From: CAWGCE01 sp964480915
GTDB taxonomy: Bacteria; Planctomycetota; Planctomycetia; Pirellulales; Pirellulaceae
NCBI GenBank assembly: GCA_964480915.1
Contig: CAYZRS010000004.1
Location: 1-64,000 of the forward strand
Direction: 5' to 3'
DNA length: 64,000 nt
Part shown: in pieces, positions 17,827-27,016 of the stretch
Numbering within the stretch: the stretch's first letter is position 1
How the letters are laid out: each line of letters opens with the position of its first letter
Program-made: the position numbers and the translations under genes
The notes under the pieces: generated by a model
What the model was told of the DNA's origin: nothing
Database searches by the model: none
Seen by the model: only the letters and a program-made list of their open reading frames with translations

Positions 17827-18636
17827 ATGACCACGAAAATTGCTCCTACCGCCCATGTCGATCCTCGCGCCGAATTGGCAGAGGACGTCGAGGTCGGGCC
17901 GTTCACCTACATCGGACCCGATGTGGTGATTGGCAGGGGAAATCGCATTGAAAACAACGTCACGATCAAAGGGCACACGACGCTCGGCGAATTCAATCAT
18001 ATCCATCCCGGCACGGTCATTGGCGGCGAACCGCAGGACCTTAGCTACGGTGGAGCCGATACCGAAGTTCGCATTGGCAATCACAATGTGCTTCGCGAAA
18101 GCGTCACGATCAATCGCGGTACAGAAAAAGATCGACGCATCACGACCATTGGCGATCGTTGCTATTTCATGGCCTGCAGCCATGTGGCTCACGATTGCCA
18201 CGTCGGCAGCCACGTCATCATCGCCAACGGAACGATGTTGGGTGGCCACGTCCACGTCCATGATCACGCCTCGATTTCCGGCGCCGTGGCCGTTCATCAC
18301 TTCGCTACGGTCGGTAGCTATAGTTTTGTGAGCGGTGTTAGCCGTGTTCTTCACGACGTGCCTCCTTACATGCTCGTCGAAGGTGTGCCGACGCGACCGC
18401 GCTGTGTCAACGTGGTCCTCTTGAAGCGACGCAACTTTGAGGCCGATACCATCCGAGCTCTGTCCGAATCGCATCGGCTGTTGTATCGAGCCAAGGTGGG
18501 CCTCGACAACGCTCGCGAAATCCTTCGATCCAAGGGAATGCTGACTCCGGCAGTCAACCACCTGCTTACGTTCGTTCAAGGCCAACAAGAAGGCCGCCAC
18601 GGACGAACACGAGATGTACGACGAGTCGCGGCATGA
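17827..18636 (+). CDS. lpxA: Acyl-ACP--UDP-N-acetylglucosamine O-acyltransferase LpxA
   Basis: LpxA transfers a 3-hydroxyacyl chain to O3 of UDP-GlcNAc, the first step of lipid A synthesis. The 269 residues form a left-handed beta-helix of hexapeptide repeats (VEVGPFTYIGPDVVIG and on), with the catalytic histidine in SHVAHDCHVG at about 121-124, and VHHFATVGSYSFVSG, VPPYMLVEGVPTRPR and a C-terminal helical part with LLKRRNFEAD. Length and order match the family. It overlaps the next gene by ATGA, which marks translational coupling with the oxidoreductase. Selectivity for O- or N-linked acyl chains cannot be told from this reading. Confidence 0.95.
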   Translation: MTTKIAPTAHVDPRAELAEDVEVGPFTYIGPDVVIGRGNRIENNVTIKGHTTLGEFNHIHPGTVIGGEPQDLSYGGADTEVRIGNHNVLRESVTINRGTEKDRRITTIGDRCYFMACSHVAHDCHVGSHVIIANGTMLGGHVHVHDHASISGAVAVHHFATVGSYSFVSGVSRVLHDVPPYMLVEGVPTRPRCVNVVLLKRRNFEADTIRALSESHRLLYRAKVGLDNAREILRSKGMLTPAVNHLLTFVQGQQEGRHGRTRDVRRVAA

Positions 18637-19736
18637 GCAAAATGCGGTTAGCGGTCATTGGCACGGGCCACCTGGGGCGGATTCATGCGAATCTTGCCAG
18701 CCAAATGGATGATGTTCAGTTGGTCGGGGTTGTCGATCCCGATGGGGATCGGTGCTCCCAAGTCGCCCACGAATTTGGCGCGAAACCACTGGCCAATCAT
18801 CTCGAACTCTTCGGCCAAATCGATGCGGCCATCGTCGCGGCCCCGAATTTCGCTCACGCCGAAATCGGTTGCGATCTCCTCTCCCAGGGCATTCATGTGC
18901 TGATGGAGAAACCGCTCGCCACGAACGTGGACGAATGCGACCGGCTGCTCAACGCGGCGACCTACCGCAACCGAATCCTGCAAGTTGGCCACGTCGAACG
19001 ATTCAACCCGGCATTTGAAGCGGTCGCCGGCAAATTAGAGAATCCCAAATACATCGAAGCGCGCCGCACGAGCGGCTATCCTGCCCGTTCAACCGACATC
19101 GGCGTCGTTTTGGATCTGATGATTCACGATATCGATTTGGTGCTCAGTTTGACCAACAGCCAAGTCCGTCGAGTGACCGCCATGGGCGCTGCCGTGCTCG
19201 GCGGCCACGAAGACATGGCGCAAGCTCGCTTGGAGTTCGAAAACGGTTGTGTTGCCGACCTGGTCGCCTCGCGCGTCAGCTTCGAAGCGGCGCGCACCAT
19301 GAACGTCTACTGCCGAGCCGCCTTTGCCGGAATCGACTTCAGTCAGCGGACGGCACAAATGGTGGCACCTGCCGACGAAATCCTGGCCGGTGAACTTGTC
19401 GGGAAATCACGAACGGCCACGGAGCAGGCAAAAACGGCTGAGCAACTTTACGATACACTTTTGGAACGGAGCGTCGTGCCGGTGACCGAAGCCAACGCGA
19501 TCCAGAACGAGCAGCTAGATTTTGTCTCGGCGATTCGTTCAGGGAAATCCCCCCGTGTCACGGGACAGGATGGACGTGACGCGGTCGCGATAGCGGATAA
19601 AATCCTCGCTTCGATTGCGGTCCATCAATGGAACGGAGTCCCGGCAGGCCCGATGGGACCTCACGCCGAACCGGCCACGCCGATTTTGTCTCCCGAGCTA
19701 TGGCCGGAAGCCATGCCAATTCGCCGAGCAGGTTAA
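18633..19736 (+). CDS. Gfo/Idh/MocA-family oxidoreductase in the lipid A operon
   Basis: The 367-residue protein has the N-terminal Rossmann motif VIGTGHLGRIHA (about residues 7-18) for NAD(P), the family EKP motif with its catalytic lysine (MEKPLATN, about 91-98) and GHVERFNPAF near 124, a segment frequent in members encoded next to lpxA. It overlaps lpxA by four bases (ATGA), so the two are translationally coupled. In some bacteria such a protein, GnnA, oxidises UDP-GlcNAc at C3 so that a transaminase, GnnB, can make the 3-amino sugar of amide-linked lipid A. No GnnB is in the window, so GnnA is only a candidate identity. It could instead act on another sugar nucleotide. Confidence 0.85.
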   Translation: MSKMRLAVIGTGHLGRIHANLASQMDDVQLVGVVDPDGDRCSQVAHEFGAKPLANHLELFGQIDAAIVAAPNFAHAEIGCDLLSQGIHVLMEKPLATNVDECDRLLNAATYRNRILQVGHVERFNPAFEAVAGKLENPKYIEARRTSGYPARSTDIGVVLDLMIHDIDLVLSLTNSQVRRVTAMGAAVLGGHEDMAQARLEFENGCVADLVASRVSFEAARTMNVYCRAAFAGIDFSQRTAQMVAPADEILAGELVGKSRTATEQAKTAEQLYDTLLERSVVPVTEANAIQNEQLDFVSAIRSGKSPRVTGQDGRDAVAIADKILASIAVHQWNGVPAGPMGPHAEPATPILSPELWPEAMPIRRAG

Positions 19737-20174
19737 CCCAGCAAAGCGCCGATCGCCCCGAACCTCGACTCTCCAAGTCGATCCACCGTGATTTTTCGAG
19801 CGGATGAGGGCCGGAAGAGCGGTGTAGAAACTTGTGTTTTGCGTCCAGCGCATCGCTTCTTTACATTCAAACGAAGAGGGTCAGGCACATGTTTTTGGGC
19901 GAAACCAATCGGTTAAATTCAACCGCGCTGGCCGAAGAATGCCCCAGACCCTGGCCTGCGCTACGTTCTCACCAGCGCCGGGCGTGAGTCTTCTGCCGCG
20001 CTGACTTGATACCAAATGCAGCCGAGTTCCGGGAATTCACTCCCGCTCCAGTCGTTGTCCAATTGACGGAATCGATGAACGGGGTCGATCTCTTCCTTCG
20101 GCTGTAGCGCGTGGCTAGACTGAAGTCATGTGACTGAGTGCCACCGCCAGTTTATACTCCGAAGGAAGCCGCTA
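19737..20174. other. Intergenic region after the lipid A operon
   Basis: No gene is supported. The region holds a short repeat-like element (listed separately) and, before the zincin gene, GGAAG six to seven bases from the ATG at 20175, which decides that start. TAGACT at about 20114 may be a -10 element for the zincin gene. Confidence 0.35.
19877..19952. repeat. Possible remnant of a small inverted-repeat element
   Basis: AGGGTCAGGCAC at 19877-19888 followed by a T-run faces TGCCCCAGACCCT at 19940-19952. The ends are an imperfect inverted repeat (AGGGTC matches, the rest is partial). GGGTCAGGCAC-type ends followed by T-runs are, from my recollection, frequent in dispersed small elements of planctomycete genomes. 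Only one copy is seen in this window, so this rests on shape alone. Confidence 0.25.
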
Positions 20175-21875
20175 ATGCCCAACTGCTCCGTTCGATCTTC
20201 CGTCTCTTCGCTCGCCGCTGCCTGGCTTCTTCTTTTGGCCACCTCACTTGCTCACGGCGACATGACTCCTTTTGGTGCCGATCCGTTATTCGATACTTCC
20301 GAATATGCGTTGGGATCACACACGCTCAATGTCGTCTTTCTCCAAGACAATCAACTGCGTGACCCGGTCAATAACACGCATCCTGTGACTCCCGGCGGCA
20401 GCATTGTCCATTGGACGTCGGCCGAATTGGCAAGCCGCTCTCAACGAGCCATCGATGCGGCCACCTTCTGGACGACAGAATCGGTCAGCCGACATCACCC
20501 GGCGGCACGATTGGACGTTCGAGTCAACTTCGTCAACGACGGTAACCCGATCACGGTCACCGATATCGGTGGCGAAGGGTCGAGCATTGGTTACGGCGAC
20601 GCCTTAGCATTCATCGATCCGGACTATGCGATGTTTTCCGACGTCAACGCGGTCCGCCATTTCAACAATGACACACGAGAGCAATTGGGAACGCACTGGG
20701 CCTCTACGGTCTTTATCAAGCCATACAACGGTCGAGCCTCGGCATTCATCAATGGCCCTTACGTGAACGCTTACGAAGACGATTCGACGTGGACCCACGC
20801 GCACGAATACGGACATACTTTTGGTGCCCGAGACGAATACGGATCGGCGACGACTTCAACTCGCAGCGGCTACCTCTACGAGTTCAACACAAACGCGGTC
20901 AATTTGCCCGATGGTTCGCCCAATCCCGACTCCATTCCGGCCATCATGCGAACACGCGACGTTTACACCGTTGCGGACGGTACGATTGGCCAAATTGGTT
21001 GGCGAGATACCGACAACGACACGATCCCCGACATCCTCGATACTTTTCCGACGTTGACGATCGACACTTCCCACAGCAATTCCAGCCTTGGATTGGCCAG
21101 CGTCGATTTGTCCAGCATCGTCACGCCGCTGGTCAGCCCCGATCCCAACGAAGACGACTACACCATCAACACGATCGAGTCGGCCCAATATCGTTTAAAC
21201 CAAGGCCTATGGCAGTCCCTGTCACCAAACGACGGTCAATTTGGAGATTACTCGGAACTCTTCTCGTTGGAATTGGCTCAACTTCCTTTCGGCAGTCACG
21301 ACATTGAACTGCGCGTCTTCAACAGCGTGGACAATTTTTCGGTCGAGTCGTTCCAATTCAACTCGCAATTCGCCTCACCCGATTTCGACGCAGATGGCCA
21401 GATTGACTGTGCCGACGTCAACGCACTGGTGGCCGAAATCGTCGGCGGCACAAATGGGCCAATTTACGACATGGACGGCAATGGAAACGTAGATGACGCC
21501 GACTTACAACAATGGTTACAAGTCGCTGGTGCCGCGAATCTGCCGTCTGGCAACGCCTACTTGATGGGCGATGCCAATCTCGACGGCAGCGTCGATGGCG
21601 AAGACTTCTTGGCCTGGAATGATCACAAATTCACGACCTCCCCCGCCTGGTGCGATGGTGATTTCGATGCCAACGGCGAAATCAATGGCGAGGACTTTTT
21701 GGTGTGGAATGCTAACAAATTCACGAGCAGTGATGCATTCGCCAGCGACGTGACAGCGATCCCCGAACCGAACCTGTCATTCGTCTGCGGATTCATCGCG
21801 CTTCTCGTCCATGGTCGCAGCAGGAAATCATTTGCCCAATTCGAGATCGGTTCAATCGCCCCGTCGAGCTGGTGA
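20175..21875 (+). CDS. Secreted zincin protease with dockerin-like repeats and PEP-CTERM-like tail
   Basis: The start is the ATG at 20175 with GAAGGAAG just before it; a longer frame from 20130 adds residues ahead of the signal peptide. The 566-residue protein has a signal peptide (about 1-29, ending SLAHG), a zinc site HEYGHTFGARDEYG at about residues 211-224 (HExxH followed by a conserved DEY, similar to M64-type peptidases), a middle beta domain, and four EF-hand-like calcium loops such as DADGQID, DGNGNVD, NLDGSVDGEDF and DANGEINGEDF, paired as in dockerins. The end IPEPN, a hydrophobic stretch and a basic cluster resembles a PEP-CTERM sorting signal. It is probably exported and then anchored or processed at the cell surface. 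Confidence 0.82.
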   Translation: MPNCSVRSSVSSLAAAWLLLLATSLAHGDMTPFGADPLFDTSEYALGSHTLNVVFLQDNQLRDPVNNTHPVTPGGSIVHWTSAELASRSQRAIDAATFWTTESVSRHHPAARLDVRVNFVNDGNPITVTDIGGEGSSIGYGDALAFIDPDYAMFSDVNAVRHFNNDTREQLGTHWASTVFIKPYNGRASAFINGPYVNAYEDDSTWTHAHEYGHTFGARDEYGSATTSTRSGYLYEFNTNAVNLPDGSPNPDSIPAIMRTRDVYTVADGTIGQIGWRDTDNDTIPDILDTFPTLTIDTSHSNSSLGLASVDLSSIVTPLVSPDPNEDDYTINTIESAQYRLNQGLWQSLSPNDGQFGDYSELFSLELAQLPFGSHDIELRVFNSVDNFSVESFQFNSQFASPDFDADGQIDCADVNALVAEIVGGTNGPIYDMDGNGNVDDADLQQWLQVAGAANLPSGNAYLMGDANLDGSVDGEDFLAWNDHKFTTSPAWCDGDFDANGEINGEDFLVWNANKFTSSDAFASDVTAIPEPNLSFVCGFIALLVHGRSRKSFAQFEIGSIAPSSW

Positions 21876-22004
21876 TCCCAGCGACAACCGGTTAAGCGTC
21901 GACGAACTCTAGGGCAAAAGCCGAACGCTGCGAGTTAAAAACGGATGATGACTTCGTCGATCCAGCGGCAACAGCTCAAACCGAACACAAGACCAACTAA
22001 ACGG

Positions 22005-23534
22005 CTACGCCAGGTCTCGATCTTCAAACAATACCAATGCAAGCAGCATCGCGATGCTGCAATAGAGGAAACAGTAGAGCGCAGCGGTCCCTAAGTAGAC
22101 GTACGGGACCTCGACGCCTGCCGCGATTGCCGCCTGAATATTGAAGTGATCCAGGACCGGTAGCACCGTCGCAATGAATTGAGCCATGAACTTCACGTTC
22201 TCGAACTGAGTCGCCCCGCTTTGGACCAGCAACGGAGTGAGGTGGCCGAAGGCATAGATCGAGAAACAGATGACGAGGTTAGCGAGCAGCGGTAGCCGAG
22301 TTGAAACGGCAACACCAATGGCAGCAAAGACCATCGTTTCAAAGAAGGCCAGCACGAGTCCCGGTACGGTGCGGACCATTTCCGCATGGCAAACCTGCCA
22401 TGTCGGCGCCGTGTTGGCCGATTCTCGGGCGTCGTAGATCGGTTTGTAAGCGACCACGATCAGCAGCCAGAGTCCGAGCAACACGAACATCACGGCCGAT
22501 GTCCAGCTAATGCCGAGAAATTTCCCTAGGACGAACTGTCGGCGACCAATGGGTTTCGAAAGTACGGTCATCGCGGTGCGGCCTTCGATCTCTTCACTGA
22601 CCGAATTACTGGCTGCCCAAACGGCTTGGAAAATGGCGAAGACCATGATCAACGTCAGACCAGAATCTTTCAACATTTTGATATCTTCACCGAACGTGTT
22701 GTACGGAATGAAGATGAACAACCCCAACAAGAAGAAACCCAACGACATGAAAATCAAGAACAGCGGCTGAGCCATTTCTGATTTCGCCGTTGCGAAAGAG
22801 ATGGCGGCCGTCTTGGGGAAAGCGCTGTGGATAACCAAGAAAAGTAAGAACATCCCCACAATGGAACAGGCAGTCCAAGGGACCAGCGTCACCTGCGGAT
22901 GGGCCGCAGCCGTCCTCAGGTCGACGCTCACCGTGGCGTCACGGTCGCTAACGTTGGTGACGACCAAATTGTCGACCGTCTTGTCCGCCAAGCCGGCGGC
23001 CGCTTTCAATGTCAATTCCCATTTCAACGCTTCGTCCGCGGCGACATCCCAAACGACGGCCGCTTCGTTCTCTTCATTCAGCGGGGTCGAGATGACCACG
23101 TCCGTGTTGGATCGAAAGTCGACCGAGCGCAGCTCCTTGCCGCGAAACTGGAGAGGCAAATTGACCGGTGTCGGGTCGGTCGCTTCGTCCGGTGCGGCCG
23201 GCACGTTGACGCTCGCCGACGTCGTTCCGACAAAAGGAATTCGCAGCATCGAAGCGAGCAACTCGTCCCGGTCTGAGGCAACCAACGCGCCAACAATGCC
23301 GAACAAAGCCAAGGCGGCCACGGTCAGAAAAATGGGCATCATCGGACCTTCGCCGATGATCGTGGGGACCGATTTGGCCGCCGATTTTTTGACGACAGAT
23401 AGAACGAGCCACAAGACGCACAGCACGACGAGACCGACCAACGCTCCCACGCCCATGAGCCACAACGTGGTGAGCCAAGTGCTGATCCAATCTGGGACCG
23501 CTCCGATCAAAACCATGGGAACTGGCGAGACCAT
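22005..23534 (-). CDS. ABC-2-type transporter permease with a large extracytoplasmic insert
   Basis: The 509-residue protein has a hydrophobic N-terminus with about two membrane segments (residues 17-95), a soluble insert of about 130 residues (100-230), then six or so further segments to the C-terminus. SEEIEGRTAMTVLSKPIGRRQFVLGKFLG at about 320-350 is the typical ABC-2/NosY-like cytoplasmic coupling loop. It should pair with an ATPase that is not encoded here. The insert is unlike simple ABC-2 permeases and may receive a lipid, peptide or polysaccharide, or bind a partner. The acylphosphatase gene lies 95 bases upstream on the same strand. Confidence 0.85.
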   Translation of the reverse strand: MVSPVPMVLIGAVPDWISTWLTTLWLMGVGALVGLVVLCVLWLVLSVVKKSAAKSVPTIIGEGPMMPIFLTVAALALFGIVGALVASDRDELLASMLRIPFVGTTSASVNVPAAPDEATDPTPVNLPLQFRGKELRSVDFRSNTDVVISTPLNEENEAAVVWDVAADEALKWELTLKAAAGLADKTVDNLVVTNVSDRDATVSVDLRTAAAHPQVTLVPWTACSIVGMFLLFLVIHSAFPKTAAISFATAKSEMAQPLFLIFMSLGFFLLGLFIFIPYNTFGEDIKMLKDSGLTLIMVFAIFQAVWAASNSVSEEIEGRTAMTVLSKPIGRRQFVLGKFLGISWTSAVMFVLLGLWLLIVVAYKPIYDARESANTAPTWQVCHAEMVRTVPGLVLAFFETMVFAAIGVAVSTRLPLLANLVICFSIYAFGHLTPLLVQSGATQFENVKFMAQFIATVLPVLDHFNIQAAIAAGVEVPYVYLGTAALYCFLYCSIAMLLALVLFEDRDLA

Positions 23535-23629
23535 TTTCTACCTTTCGAACCACTTGTATGAAATTCGCTCACGGTGGAGCGAAGCTATTATCTACGTAAT
23601 CAAACGAAATTGGATCGGCCAAGAAACGT

Positions 23630-23908
23630 CTATCTTTGGATCGCGAAGTCTGCGAATTGACGTGTCGCCACCGTCCGATTCCTGGTTTCGTTATCTATCT
23701 TTTCTGCCATTTCGGCTCGGATCGCGCCAAAAAAACGATCCAGCTCGGCCGGCGTGCCTTCCGCGACCAACTCGACACGGCCATCGCTCCGATTTCGAAC
23801 ATAGCCGGTCACCGCGAATTGCCTCGCGATATTGGCCGCCGTCCAGCGAAACCCGACGCCTTGAACCCGACCGCTATAGAGGACTTTTTCACGGGCCGAT
23901 TCCACCAT
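23630..23908 (-). CDS. Acylphosphatase
   Basis: The start is the ATG at 23908 (MVESAREKV), which gives 92 residues, the usual size; an upstream ATG at 23953 adds a 15-residue leader with no support. The enzyme hydrolyses acyl phosphates such as carbamoyl phosphate or 1,3-bisphosphoglycerate. The signature GRVQGVGFRW (about 13-22) holds the phosphate-binding loop and catalytic arginine (about residue 21), and GYVRNRSDGRVE (about 35-46) holds the catalytic asparagine. It is cytoplasmic and precedes the ABC permease on the minus strand. Confidence 0.92.
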   Translation of the reverse strand: MVESAREKVLYSGRVQGVGFRWTAANIARQFAVTGYVRNRSDGRVELVAEGTPAELDRFFGAIRAEMAEKIDNETRNRTVATRQFADFAIQR

Positions 23909-24086
23909 CCATAGACCACCAAAGTCCAACTGCCGTCGACCGCTGCCACCCAACCTGGGATCAGACCAGTCCCACAGTATAAATTGCCGACTTTCGCCTG
24001 GCCACTGCCCCCTGCGCCAATACCGTCAAACGGCCGTCAAACGGCTGACCTTGACCCCCGCGAATGGGATGGCATACCGTCAGAAC

Positions 24087-25196
24087 ATGCAAACACGCAA
24101 GAGATTCGCCGGTCGCCTATTCGAACTGGGCCTCATCTTCGTCGTGACGGGGCCGTTGCTCGCCCAGACCGACGCCGAACGGCCCACAGCACCGTACCAC
24201 ACACTCTTGCTGGCCAACGGAGAATTGCTCGCAGGATTTGTCGTCCGGGAAGTCGACACGATTGTCGTCACAACCAAACGGGGAGCCACCCTGCGGATCC
24301 CCGACAAAGAGATTTTGCACTTCAGCCGCGACGCCGAGGACGCTTTGCAATTCTTACGGCGAGCCGCCAACCTGAACGACTGCGATCAAGTCGTCAAGTT
24401 GGCCGAGTGGGCACTGCAGAACAAGCTCTTCGATGAATGCGAATTCGAGCTTAATCGAGCGAGCCAGATCGACTCGACTCACACCAGCCTGCCGAACCTT
24501 CAAGAGCGACTCCGGTATGCTCAGGGCACAGCTTCGCCACCCGTCGGCCAACCCTCATCGAAATTTTCATCCTCTGCGGCCAAGCCGGTGCCCCAACTGC
24601 GGACTTCCGACCTGACGGACGAAGAGCGCCAGTCGTTGGCCGTCTTCACCAAACACCTGCAACCATTGCTCGTCAATCAATGCGCGACCGCTGGCTGCCA
24701 TGGTCGAGCCGTCCATGTCGCAGACGGCGACAATACGTATCTGATCCACCGTCCCATTCGGGGTCGCGGATTCACAAGCGCCCAGTCGATCGCCAACTTG
24801 CAAGCGACGCTCCGTTTCGTCGATGCTTCGCAACCGCTGGAGAGCCGGCTGATCAAGAGCCTACGTAACGCCGATGTTCACGCCGGATTTATGGAAAGCC
24901 GACAGCAGATCACTCTCAGGCAAATCGAACGATGGTTGGCAACTTTTCCAGCGGCCCAAAAAGCAGCCGCCGCGGCCAACCGCCAGCGGGCGCGAACAGC
25001 AGCCACGCCCGTTTCGAACTCCCAACCTGGAGACTCTCCTATCGATTCCTTGGCGAAAGCGATGACCACGCCGCCGCCAGCAAAGTCAGGCTCTCCCCCA
25101 AACGACGTTCCCATCGTCGGACCCACCTCGCGAGACGGGGATGATCCGTACGACCCCGCAGCCTTCAATCGCCTGAACGATGCGGCCGACGACTAG
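24087..25196 (+). CDS. Exported protein with a CX4CH cytochrome-like site, unknown function
   Basis: The ATG at 24087 (MQTRKRFAG) gives a signal peptide ending LLAQ; an in-frame ATG at 24051 is less likely. The 369-residue product has a short beta region with HTLLLANGELLAGFVV and KRGATLRIPDKEI (about 34-75), a region of helices, then CATAGCH at about 200-206 followed by a domain with HRPIRGRGF and LKSL. Two cysteines spaced by four residues and a histidine recall the haem motif of planctomycete cytochrome-like domains, but the usual spacing is CXXCH, so haem binding is uncertain. A poorly conserved proline- and alanine-rich tail follows. It converges with the DUF885 gene. Confidence 0.6.
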   Translation: MQTRKRFAGRLFELGLIFVVTGPLLAQTDAERPTAPYHTLLLANGELLAGFVVREVDTIVVTTKRGATLRIPDKEILHFSRDAEDALQFLRRAANLNDCDQVVKLAEWALQNKLFDECEFELNRASQIDSTHTSLPNLQERLRYAQGTASPPVGQPSSKFSSSAAKPVPQLRTSDLTDEERQSLAVFTKHLQPLLVNQCATAGCHGRAVHVADGDNTYLIHRPIRGRGFTSAQSIANLQATLRFVDASQPLESRLIKSLRNADVHAGFMESRQQITLRQIERWLATFPAAQKAAAAANRQRARTAATPVSNSQPGDSPIDSLAKAMTTPPPAKSGSPPNDVPIVGPTSRDGDDPYDPAAFNRLNDAADD

Positions 25197-25219
25197 TGGC
25201 TAAAGCGACATGCTAAGGC

Positions 25220-27016
25220 TTACTCGGATGGAGCGGCGGCGATGTATCCGCGGACCCGCTTCTCTAATATCTCAAGCGGAATCGAACCGGCCCCCAGTAC
25301 AACGTCGTGGAACTCTCGTAAATCGAAACGGTCGCCCAATTCCGTCTCCGCCAGCTGACGCAGTTCACGAATCTTCAGCTCGCCGATTTTGTAACCGAGC
25401 GCCTGCCCGGGCCAAGCGATGTAGCGATCGACCTCAGACCGAATGTTGTGCAGCGAAAGGCCGGTATTCTCGGCCATGAAATCGATCGCTTGTTGTCGAG
25501 TCCACCCGAGATAGTGCATCCCGGTATCGACCACCAAACGGCAAGCACGCCACATTTCGTAGGTCAGACGGCCAAAATCGTTATAGGGATCGGTGTAGAA
25601 ACCGACTTCCAGCCCCAGCCGTTCCGCATACAACGCCCACCCTTCGACGAAAGCGGTAAAACTTGTGAACCGCCGGAATGCAGGCAGCCCCTGCAGTTCC
25701 TGCTGCAAAGCGATCTGCAGGTGGTGACCGGGCACCGCTTCGTGCAGTGACAATGCCTCGACTTCGTACAGCGGCCGGCTCTTTAGATTGAACGTGTTCA
25801 CGTAATAGAACCCCGCTTCGCTGCCGTCACCCGCTGGCTGCCGATAGTAGGCGGTCGTTGTACGTGGCGCAATGTAGTCGGGCACTTCGCGAATGCCATA
25901 AGGGGTGCGCGGCAACGTCTTAAACAACTTCGGCAACTGGCCATCAATTTGCTTCAAGACAATCGCCACCTCCCGCAGCAGAGCTTCCGGCGTTTTGGCA
26001 TAGAACTGCTCGCTGGTGCGTAGAAATTCTAAGAAGGCTGCGAAGTCACCGTCGAATTCGACCGACTTAATGATCTGCTCCATCTCGGCACGAATCCGTT
26101 TTACCTCTTGCTGGCCCGTTTGATGGACCTCTTCAGGCAACAGGTCGAGCGTCGTAAATTTCCGGACGAGATGACGATAGTATTCGCGACCATTCGGCAG
26201 AGCCGCCGCACCAATCGCCTCTCGGGCCTTCGGCACATACGATTCCTTCATGAATTCCAAGAATTCTTGGTAACCGGGCACGACGGAATCGGCGATCGCC
26301 TGTTTGGCCGCTGCGGTCAATTGCTCGCAAGTCGCGGGATCAAACCCGGCCGGCAGCTTCTTCAGCGGCTCATACAACAAGCTCTTTTCGGGATCGTTCA
26401 CAATGTGCGTTTCGATCGACTCTTCAAATCCATCCAACACGACGGCCGGTAGCGTGTAGCCTTGTTCAATTCCGGCACGCATCACTTCGATGTGATCGCG
26501 CGCATACTGGCGAAAGGCGGCCAGACGCGCGATGTAATTTTCATGGTCTTGCACGGTCTCGAGTGGCACACCGACACGCAGGTCGGGAAAATCAATGTGA
26601 AAGCCTGATCGATTCGTGATCGGAATGAAGTGAGCGTTGAATTCATATTCCCGGACCGAGTCCTCCAGCGTCCTTTGGAGGATGTCCAAATTCACGGCGC
26701 CGGCCTCATCCAAATCGGCCGCCGAAATCGCCTTGGCTCGAGCGAGCAATCGCTTCCTTTGAGCCTGCTGCTTTTCGGCCGCCGCGAGCGACGCATCGCC
26801 CAGTTGGTCGTTGAAGCGATGATCTCCGGCCCGAGTCGCAAAGAGCGGATTCGAACTGAGTCGGAATTCCCAATAGTCGTTCACTAAGCTGGCGAGCGGA
26901 CCGTCGGCCGGTTCTTCAGCACTCGACACCGGAGTTAGCGATGTGCAAGAGACAAACCCCAGCAGGAGACATAGCCGCACAAAGGCGGCGCCACGGGCAC
27001 GAAGCAAAGTTGGCAT
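25220..27016 (-). CDS. Exported DUF885-family hydrolase (predicted metallopeptidase)
   Basis: The 598-residue protein has a signal peptide (about 1-33, with a cysteine at FVSCTS that could be a lipobox) and the DUF885 domain over the rest. Landmarks are the N-terminal YWEFRLSSNPLFATRAGDHRFND, the zinc-like site HEAVPGHHLQ at about residues 424-433 and the conserved VEGWALYAERL at about 455-465. DUF885 proteins have an M3/M32-like fold and are thought to be zinc carboxypeptidases, but few have been tested. It is a single-gene unit, separate from the NUDIX gene by 150 bases. Confidence 0.88.
   Translation of the reverse strand: MPTLLRARGAAFVRLCLLLGFVSCTSLTPVSSAEEPADGPLASLVNDYWEFRLSSNPLFATRAGDHRFNDQLGDASLAAAEKQQAQRKRLLARAKAISAADLDEAGAVNLDILQRTLEDSVREYEFNAHFIPITNRSGFHIDFPDLRVGVPLETVQDHENYIARLAAFRQYARDHIEVMRAGIEQGYTLPAVVLDGFEESIETHIVNDPEKSLLYEPLKKLPAGFDPATCEQLTAAAKQAIADSVVPGYQEFLEFMKESYVPKAREAIGAAALPNGREYYRHLVRKFTTLDLLPEEVHQTGQQEVKRIRAEMEQIIKSVEFDGDFAAFLEFLRTSEQFYAKTPEALLREVAIVLKQIDGQLPKLFKTLPRTPYGIREVPDYIAPRTTTAYYRQPAGDGSEAGFYYVNTFNLKSRPLYEVEALSLHEAVPGHHLQIALQQELQGLPAFRRFTSFTAFVEGWALYAERLGLEVGFYTDPYNDFGRLTYEMWRACRLVVDTGMHYLGWTRQQAIDFMAENTGLSLHNIRSEVDRYIAWPGQALGYKIGELKIRELRQLAETELGDRFDLREFHDVVLGAGSIPLEILEKRVRGYIAAAPSE

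Noticed and set aside
17650..18600. Long minus-strand frame of 316 residues
   Set aside because: It lies wholly opposite lpxC and lpxA, whose motifs are certain; its composition is that of an antisense shadow.
22801..23982. Plus-strand frame of 393 residues
   Set aside because: It lies opposite the ABC permease and acylphosphatase, which have clear family motifs; low-complexity sequence with no domain.
24087..25196. Standard c-type cytochrome call
   Set aside because: The cysteine spacing is CX4CH, not CXXCH, so I describe it without naming a cytochrome.
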